Positions 34,546 through 46,290 of a stretch of 64,000 nucleotides of DNA are shown piece after piece; within the stretch, counting starts at the first letter, position 1, and each line of letters starts with the position of its first letter. The stretch comes from Pelobates cultripes (Eukaryota > Chordata > Amphibia > Anura > Pelobatidae): positions 117,031,929 through 117,095,928 of the forward strand of contig OW240921.1 in assembly GCA_933207985.1 (NCBI GenBank), in the 5' to 3' direction. The notes beneath the pieces were generated by a model, which was not told the origin of the DNA, did no database searches, and worked only from the letters and a program-made list of their open reading frames with translations. Made by a program: the position numbers and the translations under genes.

Positions 34546-36095
34546 GTACCGTGTCTTCGGAGGGACTGAAGGTAACAATAGCTGTACTTTTAATATTTTT
34601 GCACAAGTTGCCAAGTTTCATTCGGTTCGATTACTTGAGCAAAATACACAAATGGTGCTCATTGCGCTGACAGACTCCTGGAGCACCTGATCTGACATTT
34701 GGATTAATTAACAGCATAACCCAAGCATTCAGCAGGCTTGGTTACGTTGGGTGACATGGCCCTTTTAAATAGCTCTCTAAGTCTTTTGTCTTTGCCTAAT
34801 AAATGTAAATCAAACTGCCTTTACTGTAATTCTGCTTCCATTCCAATAGCCGGGCATAAGCGCAGGTCTAAACCAGATCGCGTCTTCGCCAAACCATCAC
34901 TACTTTTATTCTGCTGTTTATGGCTCATTTATTTAAAGATTTTCTACTCCTATTTAATTTCATCAAAATCCCCCAAATCGTCTTCATATTACAGGTCGGT
35001 TCTCTTACTTTCCATATTATCACAAAGAGCACGTATAAGATACACTGTATCACGCACGCTGTATGTTTTCCTGGCGTTTTGTTGTCTAAGTGTCAGTTTG
35101 TCAGATGTAGAGAATAAAGCGGCACTTCTCCCCCTAGAACCTGCACCACCTGCCTCCACCGGCTTTATCACCGGCTCCAATCATAGTCACATAATTGAAA
35201 TTCTATTTCCTTATATCTTATTTCTTTGTGGGCTTGTCAGTCTGAATAAAGCACTCCAGATGTGTCTCCTGTCGCTGCCTGAAGCACACTTTTACTTTTT
35301 TTCATTATTTTTAAACACTTTCTCCCATTTTGCACTTCAATTGTATATTTGGTATTGTTTGCGCTTAATAACATAGTAGTGTTATTCGCTAAAATATTTC
35401 CCAGAAGCCTTCAATTTAATTCAATTTCAATGGCTCTTTTGTGATGTAAAATCAGTTTTTTCAAGAATCACAAACGATCACATGACTTCCAGATCACCTT
35501 AGATATTACTTAAATTTATTACATTTATTTTCATAATCGAGCAGGATCTGATTTGTACAGTTGAGTGGCATATAGCGCCGGTGGAAGTTGGACCATGTTC
35601 CATTCAGTTTTCAAACACTTTTAATATTAGTATATAAAGCCGTTTAAAAGATGAGGCGCTATTTATTACCCTCTGCATGAGAATGTCTTTTAATTCTCTT
35701 TGTACTATGAGCCAGTGGAATTGGATTATTTAGTTCGTACTTGTTAAATTCACTACACCTGACGCAGTATAAATGTAACATTTTTTCTACATGAATATAT
35801 CAATTGCAATATTTTGCCCAAAATAAAATTAGAAAACTCACTGGGTAATAGAGTCCTTGAGTTAAAACGTTAATACGATTGGTGGACGTGGCTAATACCC
35901 AGATAAATGCAAGGTGACGTGTTACTCTCATTTCTATTCTGCCTGGTAAATTCACTAAAGAATTCAGAGAATTCAGAGAGAAATGAAAGTGAATTTCAAC
36001 TTTAAGGTCAAAACAGCCAAATTTGAAAGTTTCACACATTTAGAAAGATTCTCACATTTAGAAAGATTCTCAAATGGGGTGAGGGGTGTGGCTTG
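34546..36095. other. no gene seen; intergenic
   Basis: A 212-codon open frame at 34738-35376 has no recognisable domain or splice context and is treated as chance in AT-rich DNA. Around 35985-36030 is a copy of the dispersed GTGAATTTCAACTTTAAGG repeat, also at about 56093-56135. A 22-bp direct duplication with the core ATTTAGAAAGATTCTCA occurs near 36035-36075. Confidence 0.4.
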
Positions 36096-36835
36096 CGAGG
36101 GATACATATAAAGCCATCTTATGAAGTGGCCATTTTAACTAAAACTTTTACTTACGTGTTAGTTGTCCCTCCCTAATTTTTTCCCATTTCTCCACAGCAG
36201 CGGGGAATGCCCAGGTTAAATTGGGGGGTAGATGGAGTAGGAAGTGGGTATGGCTAGGTTTAGTGTGGATTAGGCAGGAGTGTTACAGTTGGTTTGTAGG
36301 TTGTAGTGGCTCTGAACCTGGGGGTGTAGGGGTGTCTCGGTGCACTAAAACAGTTTAATCATTTGTAAATGGGGCCTTTTGGATGGCCATGTTATATGTT
36401 ATTTATATGGTTATATATTGTTATTTTGGTGTTGGGTCATTGCCAGGGGTATTTATGTATGGGGGGATGATGGTTTTAAATATTATTGAAGATTTGTTGG
36501 CAATGACCCTAATTTGTTATAATTTTATTATAATAATGTAATAAAGCTGCGGACAAAAATATTTTCTAATAGAATAGTCTGTGTCCGTGTTTTATTATTT
36601 TTTGTTTTTTTTAAATCTACGCTGATGCTGATTGACGCGGAGCGTGCACAAAAGTCTCCCAATAGAAAAGCATTGGATGATCTCAGTCAATGAGGCCAAA
36701 AAATAAAGGTAAGTTTTAACTCTTTTTAACAGGGGAAAGAGGGGGTGGCCACCTAAAAATTATGTTTAACGCTGGAGTGTCAAGTATACACATTTGTATT
36801 CTTGACACTATACTGTTCCTTTAAGGTTAGAATAG
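36096..36835. mobile_element. probable non-autonomous element ending in the GTGTCAAGTATACA hairpin
   Basis: The right end has a hairpin (about 36777-36808, GTGTCAAGTATAC / GTATTCTTGACAC) followed by TATACTGTTCCTTTAA. The same hairpin-plus-TTTAA end is found at about 37580-37626 and 52262-52310. The left end is uncertain. Confidence 0.45.
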
Positions 36836-37394
36836 CCAGTAATGACTGGACAAAAGTTGGCCAAGTTTGAGAAATCTGCTACTGCATTTGAACTGGCTCC
36901 AATTCAGACATTAGTGAATTAACCCCTTAGGGAATATCTCTGTGAGGCTCACCATATAGAAGGTGATTTGAAAATAAACAGGAAATAATTATTATAAAAT
37001 GCTTAGACATACCAGAAAGCAATGCACCTGAGCCCCAGGTTATATTCGCAAATAACAACAGAGAAATAAATTAAACTAAGGCCACACATTGAGCCGCGTT
37101 TCACGTTTTTTGTGGACATACTGCGCGTCTTGACGTCCACTAACAGGACACAAACCACTGCCACGTGGTGTATGGCATTAAATACTGGGGCAAGGAAATA
37201 ATTTTATTATGGCAGTTCATTAAGATTTACCCTTAATTAATTAAATGGAGAATTAAGTTAGCTGGGTAAGTGTTAACTGCTAGGATTGCCAGATGTTTCA
37301 GGGACACAATATCGATTATATATCAATGGAAAAATGGTAATAACTCTACATACTGCAGGGAAGCACTTTTCCTGTCCTGTCTATCAACATGATT
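36836..37394. other. no gene seen; intergenic sequence to the first assembly gap
   Basis: Nothing could be assigned. It contains an ATTAGTGAATTAACCCCTT mark of the dispersed repeat at about 36911. Confidence 0.4.
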
Positions 37395-37494
37395 NNNNNN
37401 NNNNNNNNNNNNNNNNNNNNNNNNNNNNNNNNNNNNNNNNNNNNNNNNNNNNNNNNNNNNNNNNNNNNNNNNNNNNNNNNNNNNNNNNNNNNNN
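37395..37494. other. assembly gap, 100 N
   Basis: Exactly 100 Ns, the usual placeholder for a gap of unknown size. The MSANTD2 first exon could be hidden here. Confidence 0.95.
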
Positions 37495-37539
37495 TTCAGG
37501 ATTGAATACAGTAAGATTTTGCTATATTTATGGAGGCAT

Positions 37540-37628
37540 GAAGGGCCCAGGGGGGCTAGATGTTGGTTTTAACAAGATAGGGTCAGGAATACATGTTTGT
37601 GTTCCTGACCCTATAGTGATCCTTTAAT
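37540..37628. mobile_element. hairpin-ended MITE terminus next to the gap
   Basis: GGTCAGGAATACATG and its complement form a hairpin at about 37581-37610, followed by CTATAGTGATCCTTTAA. It is the same family as at 36.8 and 52.3 kb. Confidence 0.6.
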
Positions 37629-40035
37629 TAAATCTAAGCTGCAAATTTGAAGCCAGATTGTGAAACTTTCCAGATCAGCTTTTGTTATCTCAATTTTGCA
37701 CTCTGTATTTCATTTGCTTAAATTTAGTGTTTGTCAAGAACCGGGAACGGATTCATTTCAAAATGAATTAGAAATTTTAGGCTACAATAGTTGAACTGGA
37801 CAAGTTCTCCAATAAAAATGTTTTCCAGTTAGATTTCCACCAAGTAAGACTTGAGTGAATAAACAGACAGCCCAGCAGCCACATGGTCAGCGAGACATTG
37901 ATGCAGGACTCACAATTCAGTGTTCAGTGAAGAAATTCTACCATCATTTTGTTTTCATTCACATTTTGCTTACTTAATGGGGTTTCAGTATGTGTGTCTG
38001 TGTCAATGCGGAGATGTATTTTTCCTGAGTGTCAATGTGTGGAATATCTGAGTGTGTGATTGTGTGAATCCAAGGCCGTGTTTGTGCGAAGTGTCTGTGT
38101 GCGGCAATGACCAGTTTAGTGATTTGAAGTGGTCGTGGTGCTGGAGCCTGTGCAGAGTTTTGCTATGAAATGCTGAACATACGGGGATTGGCCTCTGTGC
38201 TGCTATATTTGTAGTTCCACCTCTGACAAAACTGGGTTGGCTAATGTCAATTCTGTGCAAATGTCAGTCACTGGCTGAGAGCGGACAGCTGTCGCTCTGC
38301 AGAAGCACATCACCAGATAACCAGGGAGCCTCTGAGCCCAGTGGGATCCAATGTAAGAGGGCAAACTGTTGCTACACGGTATGCTCCATGACTGGGGAAC
38401 TTTGCCTGGGTATTCCAGGCATCAAAACCACTACAGTGGTTGTAATTATTGGAGTGTTCGTTTAAATAAACTGCAACTATTTAGGCACGAATACCCAAAA
38501 GAATTAAATGAAACTTGATTAGGCAGTACATCTATGCAGGCAATGTGTAATTTAGGTGCTATTCACAACAGTCTTATGATCGGGACACTCCTAGCACAAA
38601 AACACTACAGTGGTTATGGTACCCTGGCGCTGTCCCACTTGTTTAAAGTCAAACCTTTTTGGAATTAACACTTACCTGCATACCCCTGTCTCCCTCAGTC
38701 CGGCCCTTCTTCAGTTATAGCAGCTTTTCCATCTGCTATGGAGTGTCTTCTGAGGCTGTCACCCAATCGATTCTATCCTAAGACATGACTAGTACGGGAG
38801 TAGGCAAGTCCAATGTAAGGATATCGGTGAGACCGTACTGCTGACCTAGGTAAATGTTAAAATATTCGATGTGTTCAAATTTAGATTTCAGAAGTGGGGA
38901 TCGTCACAAATTGTAAAGGGATTCTCCAATAGAACATAGTTGACTGCATCTCTTTCAAAAAGCATAGATTAAAAGACATTATTGGCTAGAGGGAAATGTG
39001 AGTGGCAGATTTCGCCAGTCCTTGCTGTTATGTGGCGTCCTCCAGAGCATTATATAGAGGCGTGTATTTTTTGGTTGCCATATTGCTGTCTGGCAGTGGG
39101 TAGCTTGGAACCAGAATTGTACCATGAGATGCATAGAGGAGAGTAGTGTAGTATGTTTGTTGTTTGGCTATTTCTTTGTTTAAATAGAATTTTCAGCAAC
39201 AGAAAAGTAGGACATTGTAATGGGTGCCATGATTGTAGTTAGGGAAATGTGTGGTTATATCAGATATGCTGTAATTTATAGAAAATATATTGTGAAGGCA
39301 GCTTCATATTGTAGCTGTCAGAACCAGGTGTATATTTGCAACAATGCATTTGGTCAGTGACCATGATGTAAATGCCTCATGGATTCTGATTGGTTAAAAA
39401 TATGAACAATAGGGATACAGCTAGATTTTGCTGTGCATTTTCTCAGTCTATCTACAACTGTTCTTATCCACTTGCCCATAAATCTGCTGCCTTTTACATA
39501 TTTATCTCATCTTTCAGCTTTGTTTTTGTTTGAATGGATTTTTTTTTTTTCCCATTTGTAACAGACGTCCTGTACAGGGCTCGCAGGGCCAAACATGACG
39601 AGACACACAGGTCTGAATAGTTACTAACACAGTGTTCGTGTAAAATGGTGTATACAAATGGTGTTTGAGGCACCTTTTATTCTGTCAATACTTTAATGAA
39701 AGTACCCTAAACACCGTTTGTATACCTGGCACTTGTGGAGGTTACTCTGGACCATTGTGCACTACGTGTACGCTGTTATAGGGTGTGACAATTCACTTCT
39801 GATTATTCACTAATTTACATTGAGCAAGAATACTTTGTTATACATTTTAAATGGTCAATTGGGACGTCTGTTTAACTGTTGTAATGAAGACAACGTATCT
39901 TCCTGTTTCTTCTTAAAGAAATCACTGTTGTGAAAGCCATCTCTGCGCGCCACATGTACTTACTGCTCCATGACACTTCATTGGTTTTGATAAAATGTAT
40001 TGAATTCTAATAAATGTATACGTATATTGTTTCAG
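37629..40035. other. MSANTD2 intron 1 or upstream region; MITE fragments, no exon seen
   Basis: Two short MITE pieces with CACTACAGTGGTT (about 38431 and 38605) end in TTTAA. A T-run lies at 39539-39550. No frame resembling the Myb/SANT-like first exon was found. The end supplies the pyrimidine tract and AG acceptor of the next exon. Confidence 0.45.
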
Positions 40036-40288
40036 ACTCTGCGCAGATGTTACAGCCGAGTGAAGGAGCGAGGAGTCGGAAAGAGGAAAAGCAGCTACAC
40101 GTTTGAGCAGCTGGAGAGAGTGTTTGGGTCCGGAGGCTGGGAGACCCAACCCTTCCAACCTGTGCTAATCAATAGCAGTGGCCTCTACCAAGAAATGGAG
40201 TCTGACGGCAGCACGATGGAGGATTATTCGCAGGATGACTGGGGAAACCACAGCCAGGAAATGCAAGGCTTCCCGGGGGAAGATTTGG
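40036..40288 (+). CDS. MSANTD2: MSANTD2, internal exon encoding the end of the Myb/SANT-like domain
   Basis: The exon opens after TTGTTTCAG with [10 protein letters not shown], the end of the Myb/SANT-like DNA-binding domain of MSANTD2. It continues through the basic [12 protein letters not shown] segment and the acidic [15 protein letters not shown] stretch that I recognise from vertebrate MSANTD2. It ends one base into a codon at donor GG|GTAAGC. The 253-bp length gives phase 1, matching the next exon exactly. MSANTD2 is a poorly studied, presumably nuclear protein; its DNA target is unknown. The Met upstream at 40000 lies in the intron and is not the start; the true start is in a missing 5' exon. 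Confidence 0.92.
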
Positions 40289-42876
40289 GTAAGCCATAAA
40301 ATCACTCTGTACATGAATCACTTTCACCTTGATTCTAATCTCTTTAACCCCCTTCAGGACAAGGCAATCTAACTGTGAAAGGGTAAATGGGGCATTCCAG
40401 CTTGGAGTTAATGCATTAAAACATAATAGCTAAAGAGAATATGTGAATTTCTCTTTGCCTCTGTTGAAAGAAAGTGGGAAAATAAAAGGGAAACAAAACA
40501 AGTACGGTATCATTAATTTTAAGTATATTGTGCTATACTCCAACATAAAAGTACAATTCAAATAAAAAAATAAAATGTATAGTATACTGGGCCTGGAGTG
40601 AACCTAACATGCATGTCCCCAATGTATGCGTACACCCATATATCTACATGCGTGTATGGATATACACACCCTCTTTATCATTATAATGTGATATGTCGCC
40701 TTTTATGCTTCTTCAAAGACCATCCATTTGCTCCAATTGGACTTTTTATCTTTATTTGATGAAGGGTCTGCAAAATTCACTTCATATTTTTTATTATGAG
40801 ACGTTCTAGAAATTACTTTTTCTATTTGACTGAGTGACTCATGGGGGGATGCCGAGAGGTGATGGACAGGACTTCGATGGTACCCCACACAGAAACACAA
40901 TTATGCAACATGGACCTTTTTCATAACTGGAAATACAACCTTTCCCCCAGCCCCCCTTTTGTTTTTTTTTCTTCTCCTTCACTTACCATACTCTTCCCTT
41001 TTTCGGACCTCAATGCAGGGAGATGTTGTTTTTGGTTTCTTTGTCGCAATTAGTTTTTTTGCCTTTAATTTTTATTATTTTTTTTAGCACCTTGGGTGGT
41101 CCAGAAGTCCGCTCTGCCTTGCCCTCCTGCTGAAGGTACAGTATTACTGCTTCTACTTACAAAATGTGTTCATTACTATGACCTCAGGGTTTGTGAAGTC
41201 AAGTGTTCATTGCTGTGCGAGGTGGAGGGATCCAGGTGTTCATTGCTATGGGAGGTAGAGGGGTCCAGGTATTCATTGTTGTGCGAGGTGGAGGGGTCCA
41301 GGTGTTCATTGCTGTGGAAGGTGGAGGGGTCCAGGTATTCATTGCTGTGGAAGGTGGAGGGGTTTAGGTGTTCATTGCTGGGGGAGAGGGAGGGGTTCAG
41401 GTGTTCATTGCTATGGGAGTTGGAGGGGTTTAGGTGTTCATTGCTGTGGGGGGTGGGAGGGGTTTAGGTGTTCGTGCTTTTATTGGGGTGGGAGGGTTTG
41501 AGTGTTCATTGCTGTGAAGGGGTTTTAGGTGTTCATTGCTTAGCAGAGTGGAGAGGGTCCAGGTGTTTGTTCATTTGCTGTGTGGGGGTGGAGGGTCCAG
41601 GTGTTCATTGCTGTGTGGGGGTTGGAGGGTTTAGGTGTTCCTAGGCATTTGCTGTGGGGGTGGAGGGTTTAGGTGTTCATTGCTGCCTGTGTGGGGGTGG
41701 AGGGTCCAGGTGTTCATTGCTGTGGGAGGTGGAGGGGTTTAGGTGTTCGTGCTGTGTGGGGGTGGAGGGTCCAGGTGTTCATTGCTGCATGGGAGGGAGA
41801 GGGGGTTTGGGTGTTCATTGCTTGTGGCTGGGGGTGGGAGGTTGAGTCAGCTGTTGGTGGGAGGGAGGGAGGTTTAGGTGTTCTAGGCATTGCTGTAAGG
41901 TTGGAGGGTTTAGGTGTTCATTGCTGTGTGTGGGGGTTGGAGGGTTTAGGTGTTCATTGCTGTGGGGGTGGAGGGGTTTAGGTGTTCATTGCTGTGGGGT
42001 GGAGGGTTTGGGTGTTCATTTGCTTTCTATTGGGGGTGGAGGGTTTAAGGTGTTGAGGAATTGCTGTGGGGTTTGGAATTTCATTGCTGTGGGGGGTTTA
42101 GGTGTTCATTGCTGTGTGGGGGTTTAGGTGTTCATTGTTGCTGTGGGGGGTTTAAGGTGTTCATTGCTGTGGGGGTTTTAGGTGTTCATTGCTGTGGGGG
42201 TTTTAGGTGTTGTTCATTGCTGTGGGGGTTTAGGTGTTCTAAATTGCTGTGGGGGTTTGGGGGTGTTCATTGCTGCTGTGGCAGGGGTGGAGGGGTTTAG
42301 GTGTTCATTGTAGGAAGGGTTTAGTGTTCATTGCTGTGGGAGGGGTTTAGGTGTTCATTGCTGTGGGAGGGGTTTAGGTGTTCATTGCTGTGGGAGGGGT
42401 TTAGGTGTTCATTGCTGTGGGAGGGGTTTAGGTGTTCATTGCTGTGGGAGGGGTTTAGGTGTTCATTGCTGTGGGAGGGGTGGAGGGGTTTAGGTGTTCA
42501 TTGCTGTGGAAGGGGTGGAGGGGTTTAGGTGTTCATTGCTGTGGAAGGGGTGGAGGGGTTTAGGTGTTCATTGCTGGGGGAGGGGGAGGGGTTTAGGTGT
42601 TCATTGCTGTGGAGGGGTTTAGGTGTTCATTGCTGTGATATAGTAGTTTGTTTGAGATAAGGCTATGCTAATTCTGGTGGCAAGTTGATCTTCCATGATA
42701 CATCTTGTTTGGCTTCACTGTCTCCAGGTGAAACACAGGGTAGTTTTGTAAGGAATTGGGCTGTCAGGGTCCTCTGGCCCCATTATTTTTAGATTCCTAA
42801 CTCTGTATTAATAATATCACAAATGTCATGTTTATTGGCTGCTCTGTCTGATCCCCATTTACTTTATTCTGTTTAG
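40289..42876 (+). other. MSANTD2 intron, more than half minisatellite
   Basis: A 2.6-kb intron with canonical GT...AG ends (GTAAGC ... TTCTGTTTAG). Apart from the 1.45-kb array it has no recognisable content. Confidence 0.85.
41170..42640. repeat. ~30-bp G-rich minisatellite inside the MSANTD2 intron
   Basis: Units around GGGTTTAGGTGTTCATTGCT with a variable G-rich part (GTGGGAGGGG, GTGGGGGT). Length varies from about 22 to 40 bp; the most uniform block (26-bp spacing) is at 42330-42480. The G-runs lie on the transcribed gene's sense strand, so the pre-mRNA would carry many G-tracts. Confidence 0.95.
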
Positions 42877-42934
42877 AGGAGGTCAGTATTCCCAAGAGGC
42901 CAGTAAAGAATCGAGAGCCGTCCGAGGAAACGCA
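42877..42934 (+). CDS. MSANTD2: MSANTD2, small internal exon
   Basis: 58 bp between TTCTGTTTAG and GTAAGT. Joined in phase to the preceding exon it encodes a short E-E-V-S-I-P-K-R-P-V-K-N-R-E-P linker rich in charged residues, leading to the conserved C-terminal domain. Both junction codons resolve in frame (G|AG and CA|G), which is strong evidence for a functional exon. The linker is likely to be flexible. Confidence 0.9.
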
Positions 42935-43827
42935 GTAAGTGATTTCCTAATTACCTGGAGGCAAAATGCTTTTTCTATTTTATTTCTTGAAATTCTGTGT
43001 TCAAGTATATTTACCAGACGCCAGGTAAGCAATCTTCCGAGTGAGATTAATTTGTATTCACTTTGTCCGAGGAAATCCCGAGCTTACTGTATGTTTTCTT
43101 TCTTTTGCTTTTTTCTTCAAATGTATTGAATTTTAAATTAAAGTGCAAGCTTTTGTTATTTTAACAAAAAATCAAGTCTATGTAGAACGTATGGAAGAAA
43201 GCTGTATGGGATTAGCTTGCAGGATAGAGTATCTTTATGTCTGAAAATGAATATATAATGTATTTTTATGCACGGGTAATGTTATAATAATGTACAGCAA
43301 TGTGAATATAAATCACAATATAATATGTTTTAACATAACTTGCAATGCTTCAAGCACCTTGGGGCTCCGTCATTGTTGTAGGATATCACATGAAGGGCAC
43401 AGCAAAGTTTTGACCTGCATTAGCCTGACAAAGATCTGGGTGCAGGTCGAAACGTTGCTGTGCCCTTGATGTTCCATTAAACGTGGCTTGAACTTTAAAC
43501 ACAGTGAGAGCCTGAGCAGTTTTTTCTTTGTGATATGTATGTGGGGTGTGCTGACCCTAGCTCAGTTGCACCCTGTTTTTTTGGTTGAGTGCAGCCCTTA
43601 TCCTTTTTTCATAATTGTTGTAGAATATTACATTGCAGTAGGGACAGATGGACAGCTGCATGGTCCGAGCTAAATTAGACGAACAGAAAATGTTGTGGCA
43701 CCATAGGCCCCAGCATTAACAGTACAAGGACACGTTGTGGTTTTAGTGCTGAAAAGATGTGTTGACTTCTATAATATTTAAATATGAAATGCTTAAATTT
43801 TATATATTTTTCAATTTACCTTCTTAG
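42935..43827 (+). other. MSANTD2 last intron
   Basis: 893 bp with GTAAGT and TTCTTAG ends. It contains the hammerhead-like palindrome described separately. Confidence 0.85.
43389..43470. mobile_element. second hammerhead-like palindrome (possible Penelope-element end) in the MSANTD2 intron
   Basis: Arms GAAGGGCACAGCAAAGTTTT and the mirrored GTTGCTGTGCCCTT pair around a centre near 43430. On the plus strand the right half has CTGACAA (43425-43431), a stem GATCTG/CAGGTC with a GGTG loop, then GAAACGTTG. The layout matches the 14.8-kb palindrome although the arm sequences differ. The core again has A where a hammerhead has G, and one extra A. Confidence 0.6.
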
Positions 43828-44659
43828 GAAGCTGGAGATTCTGCAGACCATAATGCATATTTTGGACTCAGTCCAGCTAAAATGGGAGCTGTTTCAGAGC
43901 TGGACAGACTTTTCAAGACTTCACCTCTCTAACAAACTGGCTATATTTGCTATTGGTTACAACACGCGATGGAAAGATGACATTCGCTACCATTACGCTG
44001 AAATAAGCTCACAAGTACCGCTTGGGAAACGTCTTCGAGAATACTTCAACCCTGAGAAACCTGAAGGCCGGGTGGTTATGACCAGGGTGCAGAAAATGAA
44101 CTGGAAAAATGTCTATTATAAGTTTTTGGAAATTACAATTAGTGAAGCTAGATGTCTGGAACTTCACATGGAGACAGACTGGATCCCCATAGCCCATTCC
44201 AAACCAATTGGGGGCGATATAGTTCAGTACCTTTTACCTGGCGGTATTCCAAAAAGTCCGGGTCTTTATGCCATCGGCTACGAAGATCTGCGTGGCAAAG
44301 AAGTGGATAATGCAGTTGTTGATTTAGTGAATGATGGGAATTGCGATAGTCCTACAGAGCTTGCCTCGAAATCTGATACAATAACTAGCAAAATTAATTA
44401 TTGTTACCTAGGTATTGCTGAGAGTATCACGCTCCAGCAATGCCTTTTCTTTCATTTCCAGTCCACAATCAAAAACCAAAGCAAGGAGTGGGCTAGTATT
44501 AATGGATTCTTAGCGCAAAACTGCAAAGTGGAACCAGGCGTGTCTCCGAAAACCATCTACATTAAATTTGTCGAAGTCGAAAGAGATTTTCTTTCTGCCG
44601 GATCTTTAGTTGAGTGCCTGGAAAAAGCAATTGGTTACCCACTGAAGTTTAATAAATGA
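43828..44659 (+). CDS. MSANTD2: MSANTD2, terminal coding exon
   Basis: After TTCTTAG the exon reads [19 protein letters not shown] and continues without interruption to K-F-N-K and a TGA stop at 44657-44659. It encodes the long conserved C-terminal region of MSANTD2, which has no assigned enzymatic function. With the two exons upstream it gives 380 residues, against about 560 in the mammalian protein, so roughly the first 180 residues are missing from the visible sequence. The part between G-L-Y-A-I-G-Y-E and [10 protein letters not shown] is less conserved-looking. No frameshift or stop is present, so the gene appears intact here. Confidence 0.95.
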
Positions 44660-46260
44660 ATTTTTATCCTTTATAAGGATTAGGGCTCTATAGATACCAC
44701 GTTCCATTTTGCCAGGGTCGACTCTTGAATTTCAAACAGATTTCTCTTTGTTTTTCAAATTGGAAGAATTGTCTTAAAAGCCAGCTTCCACAGTTTGAGG
44801 CTATTGTCCTAGGCAAACGGGACCTTGTGTTTGGATATTAAATAGTGTTTTTATAAAAATAATTTTATTGTAGAGCCCTGCTATAAACTTGCTGTAAGTA
44901 CATTCCACGTTGGACTAAGCTTATTCTCATTTTCAAAGGAAATACTGGGGGGGAGGGAGGGTTCTTCACGTTTCATTTTTACATATCTGTGTCTGTATAA
45001 AACTAGAAAGAATAATGAATGATGGCGCTCAACCTTGAGAAATGTACAAGAGGTTGTCACGCCATAACCCGATTAGCTAATATTGTATATAATTTATATA
45101 ATCACTTTTTTTACCCATTAAGTGTTTTTACGATTTCCAACCAGTGTTGCCTGCAAAGACTTTTGTTTCTGTGACGTACTGTATTCACTCTTAGCTGTGT
45201 CTCCATATCCTTTTTTTTTTTTTTAAACCATTAAAGTAATGGCTTCTTTGTGTTTCGTTGACATTTTAATGGCATTACAAAGGATATTTATATATATATA
45301 TATTAAAAGCATTCAGAAAACCTTGAGTCTGAATGAATTGTGCAAGTTGATCTTTCAGAGATTTAAAAAAGCCAAACAAATGCTTATCAGCTGCTAGAAC
45401 ATGTTTTAGAAACTTGAATATGCCATGAACTTTGTATAAACTGTTCTGCTGTCCAGTTTGGCCACCAAAACCGTTCCATCATATTCTCGCTGCGTGACAA
45501 ATTGTCCACAGCCAGTGAAGGTTACCAGTGCCTTTTCTAGATGTATATTTTACTGTTTTCAGCCAATAGCAGTAATTTAGGGCAAAGTTTGGTGGGTTAA
45601 GGTTATTCCCTTATTGTAGAACTCCTCTGAAAGAAACCTTATACTTATGAGTAAAAGCCGGCATTGCAGAATATATCCATATAAAAAAATTGTAAATTCT
45701 GTACACAATCCAAAAGCTGATATATCTGTGTTATGTTTATTATTCTTCGTGTATTCTATATATTTTAATTTTGTTGCATAGCCCTGTAGCAGTTTTGTTT
45801 GAAGCAAATGTTGAGAATAATTTTTATTTTTATTTTATTTTTTACTCTTATTATAGTACAGTTAATGTAATTTGACTTTTTATTTTTTTTGTTTTTGGTA
45901 AATAAAAAAAAAAATCAATTGCCATTGCAGCACCTTAAGTATTTTGGTAACTGCTTAATAGTCGTCCGATTTAAATAAATTCCCTTCCTTGCCCAAGATA
46001 CCCGGATTCGTTTTATATTCCCCTTGTTGTGTCTGGGATTGATTGCTGTGGACTGAAATTCTACATGTTTTTTTGGAATATTAAAGTCACACGGGACAAC
46101 AGATGAATTATTGCATTGGGCATATTTTTGTTATTTCCAGTTTGTCAGAGGATGGCGCTGCAAGTCTCCGCACTGCCAACGTCATAGGTTGCTATGTAAC
46201 CTTATTCTCATTGTAAGAGCTAATGTATAAAATGATGTTCAAAATAAAAAGTGAACAATT
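44660..46260 (+). other. MSANTD2: MSANTD2 3' UTR (probable extent)
   Basis: AT-rich sequence with ATTTTTATT-type tracts, (TA)n near 45290, and candidate poly(A) signals at 45901 and 46243. Open frames inside it are short and lack features. Confidence 0.65.
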
Positions 46261-46290
46261 TGTTAAATGAATGGGCCATCTTCTGTGTGA
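46243..46290 (+). promoter_or_regulatory. candidate distal poly(A) signal of MSANTD2
   Basis: AATAAA at 46243-46248 is followed 25-35 bp later by a GT-rich CTTCTGTGTG element. Another AATAAA at 45901 is followed directly by A-rich sequence and could be a proximal site. Further AATAAA hexamers (for example 46977) lie downstream. Confidence 0.45.

Noticed and set aside
34738..35376. 212-codon plus-strand frame
   Set aside because: AT-rich, hydrophobic but irregular, no family resemblance, no promoter or splice evidence.
40000..40035. Met at 40000 as the MSANTD2 start
   Set aside because: It lies before a good TTTCAG acceptor; the homologous region of the exon is internal to the protein.
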